Shown here: one piece after another, positions 57,766-64,000 of the stretch
Layout of the letters: the number at the start of each line of letters is the position of its first letter
Numbering within the stretch: position 1 is the stretch's first letter
Assembly: GCA_003139095.1 (NCBI GenBank)
Contig: PLHW01000062.1
Location: forward strand, 1-64,000
Direction: 5' to 3'
Source of the DNA: Acidobacteriaceae bacterium
GTDB taxonomy: Bacteria > Acidobacteriota > Terriglobia > Terriglobales > Acidobacteriaceae
Length of the DNA stretch: 64,000 bases
Notes under the pieces: model-generated
Database searches by the model: none
The model's input: the letters and a program-made list of their open reading frames with translations, nothing else
What the model was told of the DNA's origin: nothing
Program-made: the position numbers and the translations under genes

Positions 57766-58473
57766 TCTCAGCTCTTATTAGCGCTCGATACCTCCGGCAA
57801 ACATGGCAGCGTGGCGCTGGCGCGCGTTGCGGGAGAAGCCGAAGTCACCGTGGTGGAAGCCGCGGCGCTGGCGGGGGGTACGTTCTCGGCGGAACTCGTG
57901 CCGCAGATTGCCGGTCTGCTTGCCAGGCATGGATTTAAGCCATCCGACTTATGCGGCTTTGCTGTAGTCTCCGGACCGGGCTCGTTTACCGGGTTGCGCG
58001 TGGGGCTGGCCGCAATCAAGGCGCTGGCGGAAGTGCTGCAAGAGCCGATTGCCGCTATTTCGCTGCTCGAAGCGGTCGCATGGTCTGCCGGAGGTCACTG
58101 CCGCGTTCTCGCCGCGCGGGACGCAGGTCGCAGCGAGGTGTATGTCGGCGATTATGAGGTGGTGGATTTTCCGCACATGCACAGCGAACGTCTGCTGACG
58201 CGCGAGGAATTTCTTGCCGAAGCGAGGGATGCCGCAGTGAGTGCCGAGGCGAGCAGGAAAGCGGGACGCGTAGTTACGCCCGATGCTGCGCTGGCGGATT
58301 TGCTGCATTCGGCGGGCGTTCCGTGCGAACTGGTTGCCTATCCGACGAGTGAGGTCATTGCGCGCCTCGGTTGGCACCATATTCAGGCGGGCCGGACGGT
58401 CGGCGCCGAAGAACTGGAGGCGAACTACATCCGCCGCTCCGACGCCGAAATTTTCTCGCCGCCGCGGCATTGA
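57763..58473 (+). CDS. tsaB: tRNA threonylcarbamoyladenosine biosynthesis protein TsaB
   Basis: The 236-residue protein has the ASKHA N-terminus LLALDTSGKHGSVAL and the hallmark SGPGSFTGLRVGLAAIKALAE, with AARDAGRSEVYVGDY and EANYIRRSDAEIF at the end. TsaB scaffolds TsaD in t6A synthesis. There is no Shine-Dalgarno because the start sits at the end of the B2 repeat. It is followed after 6 nt by rimI, a very common pairing. Confidence 0.95.
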   Translation: MSQLLLALDTSGKHGSVALARVAGEAEVTVVEAAALAGGTFSAELVPQIAGLLARHGFKPSDLCGFAVVSGPGSFTGLRVGLAAIKALAEVLQEPIAAISLLEAVAWSAGGHCRVLAARDAGRSEVYVGDYEVVDFPHMHSERLLTREEFLAEARDAAVSAEASRKAGRVVTPDAALADLLHSAGVPCELVAYPTSEVIARLGWHHIQAGRTVGAEELEANYIRRSDAEIFSPPRH

Positions 58474-58479
58474 GCCGTC

Positions 58480-58989
58480 ATGTCCGCGGGGGATGCCAAT
58501 TCGCAGCGAGGCGCCGAGGCGGCGATCTCAATTCGCGCGGCTAATCTGAATGACCTGCCGGCAATTCTTGCCTTGGAGAAAACTGCGCCGGGTGCGGCGC
58601 ATTGGAGCGCCAGTCACTACAAAAGCCGCGTTGAGAGCCAGCCAAACGCCGCATGCTTCCAGGTCGCGGAGCGCGTGGGCGGCGAAGGCGCAATCCAGAT
58701 TTGCGGTTTTCTCTGCGCGCGCATTGTTGCCGGTGAATGGGAAATTGAGAATGTTGTCGTCGCGCAAAAATTGCGTCGGCACGGGGTGGGCGCGCAACTA
58801 ATGCGATCGCTGATCGAGCGATGGGAAGACTCGGCGGGGACGGCTCTGATGCTGGAAGCCCGCGAATCGAACGCTGCGGCGCGGGCGCTGTATGAGCAGC
58901 ATGGAATGCGTGAAGTTGGCCGCCGCCGCGATTATTACCGCGCCCCCGTCGAGGACGCAATTCTTTACATATTGCGGCGGGCGGAGTGA
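58480..58989 (+). CDS. rimI: Ribosomal-protein-alanine N-acetyltransferase RimI-like GNAT
   Basis: The 169-residue GNAT has the acetyl-CoA loop RRHGVGAQLM (motif A), the NAAARALYEQHGMREVGRRRDYY motif typical of RimI, and the hydrophobic strand ICGFLCARIV. It acetylates the N-terminus of ribosomal protein S18 or related targets. Its start follows the tsaB stop closely, so they form an operon. The N-terminal 20 residues are poorly conserved. Confidence 0.9.
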   Translation: MSAGDANSQRGAEAAISIRAANLNDLPAILALEKTAPGAAHWSASHYKSRVESQPNAACFQVAERVGGEGAIQICGFLCARIVAGEWEIENVVVAQKLRRHGVGAQLMRSLIERWEDSAGTALMLEARESNAAARALYEQHGMREVGRRRDYYRAPVEDAILYILRRAE

Positions 58990-59322
58990 TGTTCCCTAAC
59001 CGGCTCAGAGCGGCCCTCATGGGGCAAAATCGTCTGCCAGTGCGGCTTTTGGCCGCACGGCGGAAAACAGCTGCGGCAGGATTGTCCGTCTGCAAAATGC
59101 CGCGCCGGCCACAAGCGAGCCGCATTTTCATCGACTTACCGGCACCAGTGCTTGCGCCTCCCGGTTCGGTGGGCATATTGCACACATTCCAGTGCATCTT
59201 CTCGTGCTTGGTTGTCCAGTCCACTCCGGCGCGCCAGGCATGCCCCGAATTCCCGATTGAAACCCGCATTCGCCTGTGCTACTTTTTAACCGCGCAGTAA
59301 TAATTCAGGAGGTCTGTCAAGG
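58990..59322. other. Gene-free stretch before the DUF465 gene
   Basis: The 333-nt gap holds one clear stem-loop, GTGCGGC (59040-59046) / GCCGCAC (59052-59058), without a T-run, possibly ending rimI transcription. No gene or repeat array is apparent; the end carries an AGGAGG ribosome site. Confidence 0.6.
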
Positions 59323-59541
59323 ATGCTCACTCCGAGAGACCATCTCCTGGCCAGTCATGAAGAATTCCAGCGGCTGGCACAGGAGCACTCGCAATACTCT
59401 CAAAGGCTGGAATCCCTCACCCAAAAGCGTTACCTCACCGACGATGAAAAATTAGAGGAAGTGCGGCTGAAGAAATTAAAGCTGCGCCTGAAAGACCAGA
59501 TGCTCGACATGGAGCGCCAAGTGGCGCGCCAGTCGGCCTAG
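59323..59541 (+). CDS. YdcH/DUF465-family small protein
   Basis: The 72-residue protein is a predicted helical hairpin: MLTPRDHLLASHEEFQRLAQEHSQYSQRLE, then LTDDEKLEEVRLKKLKLRLKDQM. This is the DUF465/YdcH pattern, small proteins of unknown function whose structures form antiparallel coiled coils. AGGAGG lies about 15 nt upstream and a second purine run nearer. A terminator follows at 59615. Confidence 0.88.
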   Translation: MLTPRDHLLASHEEFQRLAQEHSQYSQRLESLTQKRYLTDDEKLEEVRLKKLKLRLKDQMLDMERQVARQSA

Positions 59542-59614
59542 TTCATCGGCGACCCAGCGGGGATCAACGTTCGATCCTGTCCTCTCACGACCGAGGCGAA
59601 GTATGCGTTTCAGC

Positions 59615-59640
59615 AAGGCGCAAGTAAGCGCCTTTTTTTA
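59615..59640 (+). terminator. Rho-independent terminator of the DUF465 gene
   Basis: AAGGCGC (59615-59621) pairs with GCGCCTT (59628-59634), followed by TTTTTTA. Confidence 0.9.
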
Positions 59641-59686
59641 TTGCAGTTATGTAAAAATCTGATTCAGACCCATCGACGGTCGGGAG

Positions 59687-59947
59687 TTGTCAAAGGTGTC
59701 AGAGGCTCACGCGAATCCGCCACTGCGAACGCTTCACTCCGATTCATCGTTAAACGCGGCGAAGCTGAGCAAACTGGAGCGGCAGCAAACCGACGCGCTC
59801 CTGCGGTCCCTGGCGCCGGGTCAACGAGATGCGCTCAAAACAAGGCCGGATGGCACTATACTCGACGGGCATCACCGGATTTACATTCTTCGGAAGCGAG
59901 GCGTGAATGTGGATGCGCTTCCGCGGGAGATCATGGCAAAGGATTAG
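59687..59947 (+). CDS. Small ParB/sulfiredoxin-like protein
   Basis: The 86-residue protein (TTG start at 59687; a GTG three codons on is an alternative with GGGAG upstream) ends with RPDGTILDGHHRIYILRKRGVNVDALPREIM. The ILDGHHRI motif is the catalytic or nucleotide-binding motif of the ParB/sulfiredoxin superfamily (GxHRxxA/I). Only that C-terminal half of the domain is present; the rest is a Leu/Gln-rich helix. It lies 7 nt before the phosphatase gene, so the two are one operon. A role as a small kinase or ATPase partner is inference. Confidence 0.75.
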   Translation: MSKVSEAHANPPLRTLHSDSSLNAAKLSKLERQQTDALLRSLAPGQRDALKTRPDGTILDGHHRIYILRKRGVNVDALPREIMAKD

Positions 59948-59954
59948 TTGAGCT

Positions 59955-60458
59955 ATGTCGACGAAGCTGTATTGGGCCGAGGGGCCTTGGCCCGGAAAAC
60001 TAGCTCTGGCGGCACGCCCGCGTGGCGGCGATTGGCTGGAGGATGAAATGGCCGCCTGGCGACGCGCCGGCGTCGATACAGTTCTCTCATTGCTCACGCC
60101 CGAGGAGGAACGAGAACTTGACCTCAAAAGCGAAAGTCGCGAGGCCAAACAAAAAGGAATGAAGTTCGTCTCTCTGCCCATCCCGGATCGCGAAGTACCA
60201 CCCGCCGAGTCTGAATTGCGGAAGATCATAGAAAAACTCGATGCCGATCTATCAGCGGGGAAAAATGTCGTGATTCACTGCCGCCAGGGAATCGGGCGCA
60301 GCGGCCTGATCGCCGCATGTCTGCTCGTCACCAAAGGTCTCAGTTCCGGCGCAGCCGTAGAAACGCTGACCGCAGCTCGCGGCGCGGAAATTCCCGAGAC
60401 GCCCGCGCAACGCCGCTGGATCGACCACTACGCGGCGACTTTGACGGGTGCCAAGTGA
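59955..60458 (+). CDS. Dual-specificity/tyrosine-type protein phosphatase
   Basis: The 167-residue protein has the cysteine phosphatase signature HCRQGIGRSG near residue 113, an Asp-containing loop before it (SLPIPDREVPP, with the general-acid Asp) and the N-terminal LAARPRGGDWLEDEMAAWRRAGVDTVLSLL found in CDKN3-like phosphatases. It would remove phosphate from Ser/Thr/Tyr or a small molecule. The upstream small ParB-like protein is its immediate partner. A link to the two large kinases in the window is possible but only by inference. Confidence 0.9.
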   Translation: MSTKLYWAEGPWPGKLALAARPRGGDWLEDEMAAWRRAGVDTVLSLLTPEEERELDLKSESREAKQKGMKFVSLPIPDREVPPAESELRKIIEKLDADLSAGKNVVIHCRQGIGRSGLIAACLLVTKGLSSGAAVETLTAARGAEIPETPAQRRWIDHYAATLTGAK

Positions 60459-60613
60459 TCCCCCATTTGATGGCCGCGATCTCATCGCGCTCGCATTGAA
60501 TCCGCATGCGGCTGCGGTAAAGGCGAGACAGGATCGCGAATTGTGAGGAGCGGACAACCGGCGATCGACGAAGGCAGCCGCCTGACACCATATAATGAGG
60601 TCGAGCAAAATTC

Positions 60614-61282
60614 ATGGTGCGTGACGGTTATTTCTATGGCGTAGGCAGTGCGGTCGCAGCGGGCTTGATCCTCTGGCTCGCGTGGTGGCCGTATGCTATT
60701 CCGGTGCTGCTGCTGGGAGCCTTCTGCCTCTGGTTCTTTCGCGATCCGGAGCGGCAAATTCCCAACCAGCCCGGCGCCATTGTTTCTCCGGGAGACGGCA
60801 AGGTGACCGATGTTTCCGTCATAAACTACGGTGGCGCGCCCCGTACTCGCATCAGCATCTTTCTTAACGTCTTTAACGTTCACGTTAATCGCGCTCCCAT
60901 CGCGGGCGTGATCCGCGAGGTGCGCTACCAGCGCGGCAAATTCCTAAACGCCATGGGCGCCGCCTCCGCCGATGAAAACGAACAGAACATCGTGACCGTG
61001 GCAGGCGAGGGGCGCACGGTAGTGTTCAAGCAGATCGCGGGGCTGATTGCGCGCCGAATTGTCTTCGACATGAAAGTCGGTGACACCGTTGCCCGCGGCC
61101 AGCGCGTGGGCCTGATCAAGTTCGGCTCGCGCGTGGATGTTTTCTTCGATGCCGACGCCGCGATCCAGGTGAAACCCGGCGATCATGTAAAAGGCGGAGC
61201 CACCGTGCTTGCCCTGCTGCCTGTGCGGCAGCCCGGCAACTCTGTATCCGCCGCCGAGCAGGAGGTCTCATGGAAGAGATAA
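60614..61282 (+). CDS. psd: Phosphatidylserine decarboxylase (archaeal-type short form)
   Basis: The 222-residue proenzyme has two N-terminal membrane helices, [13 protein letters not shown] with the conserved His, and the self-cleavage Gly-Ser in [12 protein letters not shown], where the Ser becomes the pyruvoyl cofactor. This is the short Psd of the TIGR00164 type. It makes phosphatidylethanolamine from phosphatidylserine. GAGG precedes the ATG. Its last 13 nt overlap the start of pssA, so the two steps are coupled in reverse order. Confidence 0.94.
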   Translation: MVRDGYFYGVGSAVAAGLILWLAWWPYAIPVLLLGAFCLWFFRDPERQIPNQPGAIVSPGDGKVTDVSVINYGGAPRTRISIFLNVFNVHVNRAPIAGVIREVRYQRGKFLNAMGAASADENEQNIVTVAGEGRTVVFKQIAGLIARRIVFDMKVGDTVARGQRVGLIKFGSRVDVFFDADAAIQVKPGDHVKGGATVLALLPVRQPGNSVSAAEQEVSWKR

Positions 61283-62142
61283 CTCCGCGCCGCCGCGACA
61301 CGGACCGTCCCCGTGGACGCATGCGAAAAGGCATGTACATTCTGCCCTCGCTGTTCACGACTGCCAATATCGCCGCGGGCTTCTTCGCCATTATCGAGAC
61401 GGTCCGCGGCAGTGTGGCGGAGCCCCGGCATCTCGATTACGCGGCTATGGCTATCGGTTTTGCCGTGTTCTTTGACGGACTCGATGGCCGCATCGCGCGG
61501 CTTACCCACACGGAGAGCGATTTCGGAAAAGAGCTCGACTCGCTCGCCGACGTCGTCACCTTCGGCGTTGCGCCCGCCCTGCTCGCGTGGATGTGGGGTT
61601 TTCATCTGCTGCCCTCCACGATGCCCGCCGAGCTTCACCTGAAAGTTATTCAGTTGGGCACGATCGCTTGCTTTGCTTTCCTCATCGCGGGAGCCAGCCG
61701 TCTGGCGCGGTTCAACATTACGACCAACCCGCAACCCTCCAATCCCGGCCGCCCGGGCAAGAAATATTTTGTCGGCATGCCCATTCCCGCCGGCGCCGGC
61801 GTGATCGCGGCGGTCGTGCACTTTCTCGGGGGCGAGCCGCTCGTTTCCTGGCGCACATCGGTAAGCTGGTTGCTGATGGTGATTGTCGTCGGCTACCTCA
61901 TGGTCAGCACCTGGCGCTTTTATAGTTTTAAAGACATCGACTTTCGCTCGCGCCGGCCCTTTCGTCTGATCGTAATTCTGGCCGTCATCGGTGCATCGAT
62001 CTGGTTCTTCTCCGGTCCCGCGCTCTTTCTGATTGCGATCTTCTATATGGCTTCCGGCATCCTCTGGCGCCTGCAATGGATCTTCCGCCGCAAAGCGCCG
62101 CCTGCACCGCCGCCTCCCCGGGAGGCATCTCTTACACCATGA
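61270..62142 (+). CDS. pssA: CDP-diacylglycerol-serine O-phosphatidyltransferase
   Basis: The 290-residue protein has about eight membrane helices and the complete CDP-alcohol phosphotransferase motif [26 protein letters not shown] (D-G-x2-A-R-x8-G-x3-D-x3-D). [13 protein letters not shown] near the N-terminus is typical of PssA. It forms phosphatidylserine for the Psd encoded just upstream. A basic Arg-rich segment opens the protein. The stop overlaps the following gene by ATGA. Confidence 0.94.
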   Translation: MEEITPRRRDTDRPRGRMRKGMYILPSLFTTANIAAGFFAIIETVRGSVAEPRHLDYAAMAIGFAVFFDGLDGRIARLTHTESDFGKELDSLADVVTFGVAPALLAWMWGFHLLPSTMPAELHLKVIQLGTIACFAFLIAGASRLARFNITTNPQPSNPGRPGKKYFVGMPIPAGAGVIAAVVHFLGGEPLVSWRTSVSWLLMVIVVGYLMVSTWRFYSFKDIDFRSRRPFRLIVILAVIGASIWFFSGPALFLIAIFYMASGILWRLQWIFRRKAPPAPPPPREASLTP

Positions 62143-63206
62143 CTCCTATTTCCAAGTCTGCTATTTCGCACGCCGACCTGCGGGGCACGAACCTTTTCCG
62201 CGTGGCCATTGTTGGCGCGGCGTCGCTGATGGGAAAAGAAATCGCCGAAATTGTGCGCGACCGGAATTTTCCTGCCGCCGATATTCGCCTGCTCGACGAC
62301 GACGAATCGCTTGGCCGACTGGAGGCAGTCGGCGACGAAATGACTTTCATCCAGAGCATTCGCCCCGAACAGTTCGAGAACGTCGATTTCACTTTTTTCG
62401 CCGCCGATCCGCGCGCGACGCGCGCTAAGTGGGAGGTGGCACGCGATCTCGGAAATACCATCATCGATTCGACGGGAGCGCTGGAGGATGAGGCCGGAGC
62501 AACGGTGCGCTCACCCTGGATCGAGCGCCAGACGGGCCAATTGGTTCCACCGCAGTTGCAGCCAGGGCCGGTGATCGTGGCGCATCCCGCGGCTACCGTG
62601 CTGGCGTTGATTGCTCTGCGGATGGGAAAAATTGCCAGCATCGAACGCCAGATCGCAACCGTTTTTGAGCCCGCATCGCAATACGGCCAGAAGGGCATGG
62701 ACGAACTGCATGAGCAAACCGTGAACCTGCTCTCATTCCAGGAATTGCCCAAAAAAGTGTTTGACGCGCAGGTCGCCTTCAACATGTTGGCGCGCTATGG
62801 AAAAGATTCCCACCATTCGCTCGGCGCGGCCACGAGCCGCATTCTCAATCATTACTCTCTGCTCGCTCCGGGCGCGCCGATGCCTTCCTTGCAACTCGTG
62901 CAGGCCCCCGTTTTCCACGGCTACACATTTTCGGTCTACATGGAGATGGAAAAAGCGGTTCCGGTTGAAGAATTTTCGCAGGCCCTGGCGGGAGAGCACG
63001 TTGAGATTACCGGCGCGGACGAGACGCCGAGCAACGTAAGCGCCGCCGGGCAGGAAAATATTCTGATTGCGCTTACTGGCGACGCTCAGCGCAAGAATGG
63101 CGTCTGGTTGTGGGTCGCGATTGACAATCTGCGTATCGCCGCGCTCACGGCGGTCGAGTGCGCCGAGAGCTTGACTGCCTCACGTCCGCGAGGCCAGATT
63201 CAATGA
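62139..63206 (+). CDS. Aspartate-semialdehyde dehydrogenase homologue lacking the catalytic Cys
   Basis: The 355-residue protein has the Asd fold: a GASLMGKEIAEIV NADP loop, FFAADPRATRAKWEVA, the dimerisation domain with EPASQYGQKGMDELHEQT, and VQAPVFHGYTFSVYMEME. At the active site the usual NC(S/T) segment reads VAHPAATVLALIAL, with no Cys, so it should not catalyse the dehydrogenase reaction. This is the situation of the USG-1 group. Start ATG at 62139 overlaps the pssA stop as ATGA. Its conserved place between phospholipid and LPS genes suggests a non-lysine role. Confidence 0.86.
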   Translation: MTPISKSAISHADLRGTNLFRVAIVGAASLMGKEIAEIVRDRNFPAADIRLLDDDESLGRLEAVGDEMTFIQSIRPEQFENVDFTFFAADPRATRAKWEVARDLGNTIIDSTGALEDEAGATVRSPWIERQTGQLVPPQLQPGPVIVAHPAATVLALIALRMGKIASIERQIATVFEPASQYGQKGMDELHEQTVNLLSFQELPKKVFDAQVAFNMLARYGKDSHHSLGAATSRILNHYSLLAPGAPMPSLQLVQAPVFHGYTFSVYMEMEKAVPVEEFSQALAGEHVEITGADETPSNVSAAGQENILIALTGDAQRKNGVWLWVAIDNLRIAALTAVECAESLTASRPRGQIQ

Positions 63207-63745
63207 GACGGAGGCGCGCGTCAAAGTCGGCAACGGCGCTGGCCGTCATTGTTATTATCGTTGCCGCTGCCAGCGCCTGCGGCTATCACACAGTGGGCCA
63301 CGCTGGCGCATTGCCGCCTGACATACACACCATCGCCATCCCCGCGTTTGTCAGCCACAGCCAGACATTTCGGATGGAGCAACTTCTGACGGATGCGGTG
63401 ATCCGCGAATTCGACACGCGCACGCAATTCAAAGTAGTGCACGATGCGCGCGACGACTCCGATGCCGTGCTGCGGGGAACCATCTTATCGGCGACGGCCG
63501 CGCCCCTGGCCTACGACGCGCAGACTGGGCGCGCAGTGAGCGCGCTGATCACGGTCAGCGTGACGGTGACTCTGACGGACAGCAAGGGCAAAATTATTTT
63601 TCAGAATCCTTCCTATTTGTTTCACGATCAGTATGAAATTTCCGGGGATCTTCCGCGTTTTTTTGAGGAGGATTCGCCGGCGGTGAATCGCCTTTCCAAC
63701 GATTTCGCGCGTACTCTGGTCGCCAATATACTGGAGGCCTACTGA
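63203..63745 (+). CDS. lptE: LPS assembly lipoprotein LptE
   Basis: The 180-residue protein has a signal peptide with lipobox ASAC (Cys26) followed by GYHTVGH, the typical LptE N-terminus. The core has PDIHTIAIPAFVSHSQ, ITVSVTVTLTDSKGKIIFQ and a C-terminal helix DFARTLVANILEAY. It plugs LptD in the outer membrane for lipopolysaccharide insertion. The ATG overlaps the previous stop as ATGA; an upstream in-frame start at 63158 is less likely. Confidence 0.9.
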   Translation: MRRRRASKSATALAVIVIIVAAASACGYHTVGHAGALPPDIHTIAIPAFVSHSQTFRMEQLLTDAVIREFDTRTQFKVVHDARDDSDAVLRGTILSATAAPLAYDAQTGRAVSALITVSVTVTLTDSKGKIIFQNPSYLFHDQYEISGDLPRFFEEDSPAVNRLSNDFARTLVANILEAY

Positions 63746-63761
63746 CGTTGGAGAATCAGTG

Positions 63762-64000
63762 ATGCGCGCCTTCAGCCAAGCCGACCGCTTTCTCTCCGAA
63801 CTGGAGTCGCGCAAGTTGCGGCCCGCCTACGTGCTGGTGGGCGACGAGGCATTTTTCCGCAAGCGCTGCCGCGATGCCATTCTCGAGCACATGGTCGCGC
63901 CCGACTCGCGCGACTTCAGCGTCTTCGAGTTCGACTTGAGTGAAACTTCGCTGAGCGAAGTGTTGGATCGCGCCCGCACGCCGTCGTTGATGGCGCCGTT
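63762..64000 (+). CDS. holA: DNA polymerase III delta subunit (partial)
   Basis: The frame runs off the window end, giving 79 residues. MRAFSQADRFLSELESRKLRPAYVLVGDEAFFRKRCRDAIL is the typical HolA N-terminus: a Walker-like YVLVGDE strand in place of the P-loop, then FRKR and a Phe-Glu-Phe strand. HolA loads the beta clamp. It follows lptE by 16 nt, the common lptE-holA order in many bacteria. Confidence 0.92.
   Translation, partial: MRAFSQADRFLSELESRKLRPAYVLVGDEAFFRKRCRDAILEHMVAPDSRDFSVFEFDLSETSLSEVLDRARTPSLMAP

Noticed and set aside
1-64000. tRNA, rRNA, insertion sequence or prophage genes
   Set aside because: No cloverleaf, rRNA core, transposase, integrase or phage structural gene was recognisable on either strand.

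Overview
The window looks like chromosomal DNA of an Acidobacteriota bacterium (Terriglobia; Koribacter/Sulfotelmatobacter-like). This is inferred from the gene content: an Oar-type TonB-dependent receptor with a carboxypeptidase-regulatory N-terminus, two very large Ser/Thr kinases fused to TolB-like and TPR domains, PEP-CTERM and TIGR03803-type secreted proteins, a VPS10/BNR exoprotein, and GC-rich DNA with many TTG/GTG starts. I saw no rRNA or tRNA gene, CRISPR array, transposase or prophage.

Layout. 0.2-5.4 kb: a STAS/pseudo-receiver protein divergent from a TPR kinase, then two small proteins with clear terminators. 5.5-12.4 kb: accessory envelope genes (FemAB-like acetyltransferase + sulfotransferase, polysaccharide deacetylase, methyltransferase, small cytochrome c) around a toxin-antitoxin graveyard (ParD-like antitoxin, MNT nucleotidyltransferase, truncated HEPN). 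12.6-20 kb, minus strand: a frameshifted TIGR03803 repeat protein, a tatA/B-tatC-glutaminyl cyclase operon, two tandem outer-membrane barrels, glycerate 2-kinase and an alpha/beta hydrolase. 20.4-36.4 kb, plus strand: M20 peptidase, LolA-like protein, VPS10/BNR protein, prolyl oligopeptidase, amt + porin, the TonB receptor, the B12-binding subunit of methylmalonyl-CoA mutase and a crotonase. 36.5-43.7 kb: a PIG-V-like mannosyltransferase, then a catabolic run (acyl-CoA carboxylase beta, HMG-CoA lyase-like, enoyl-CoA hydratase, thioesterase, YciI, hutH). 44-53.4 kb: secreted PQQ-like and HAF-repeat proteins, HD-domain protein, XRE regulator, PEP-CTERM protein, second TPR kinase and an unknown membrane protein. 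53.8-64 kb: acyl-CoA dehydrogenase, VapBC, meaB and methylmalonyl-CoA epimerase, tsaB-rimI, a ParB-like/phosphatase pair, and psd-pssA-asd-like-lptE-holA.

How genes work together. Propionate and branched-chain degradation parts are spread over 20 kb (mutase B12 subunit, carboxylase, HMG-CoA lyase-like protein, crotonases, acyl-CoA dehydrogenase, MeaB, epimerase). Envelope and export functions form a second theme (Tat, LptE, phosphatidylethanolamine synthesis, porins, TonB receptor, secreted propellers).

The most unusual signal is intergenic. Many gaps hold imperfect tandem arrays of 7-9-nt units. There are at least seven unrelated unit sequences but one shared architecture. Several arrays form long inverted repeats, and several begin in the stop codon of one gene and run up to the next. 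They sit alongside a second, REP-like element (CCTTCG...CAGGATGACA) whose interior hairpin differs from copy to copy.
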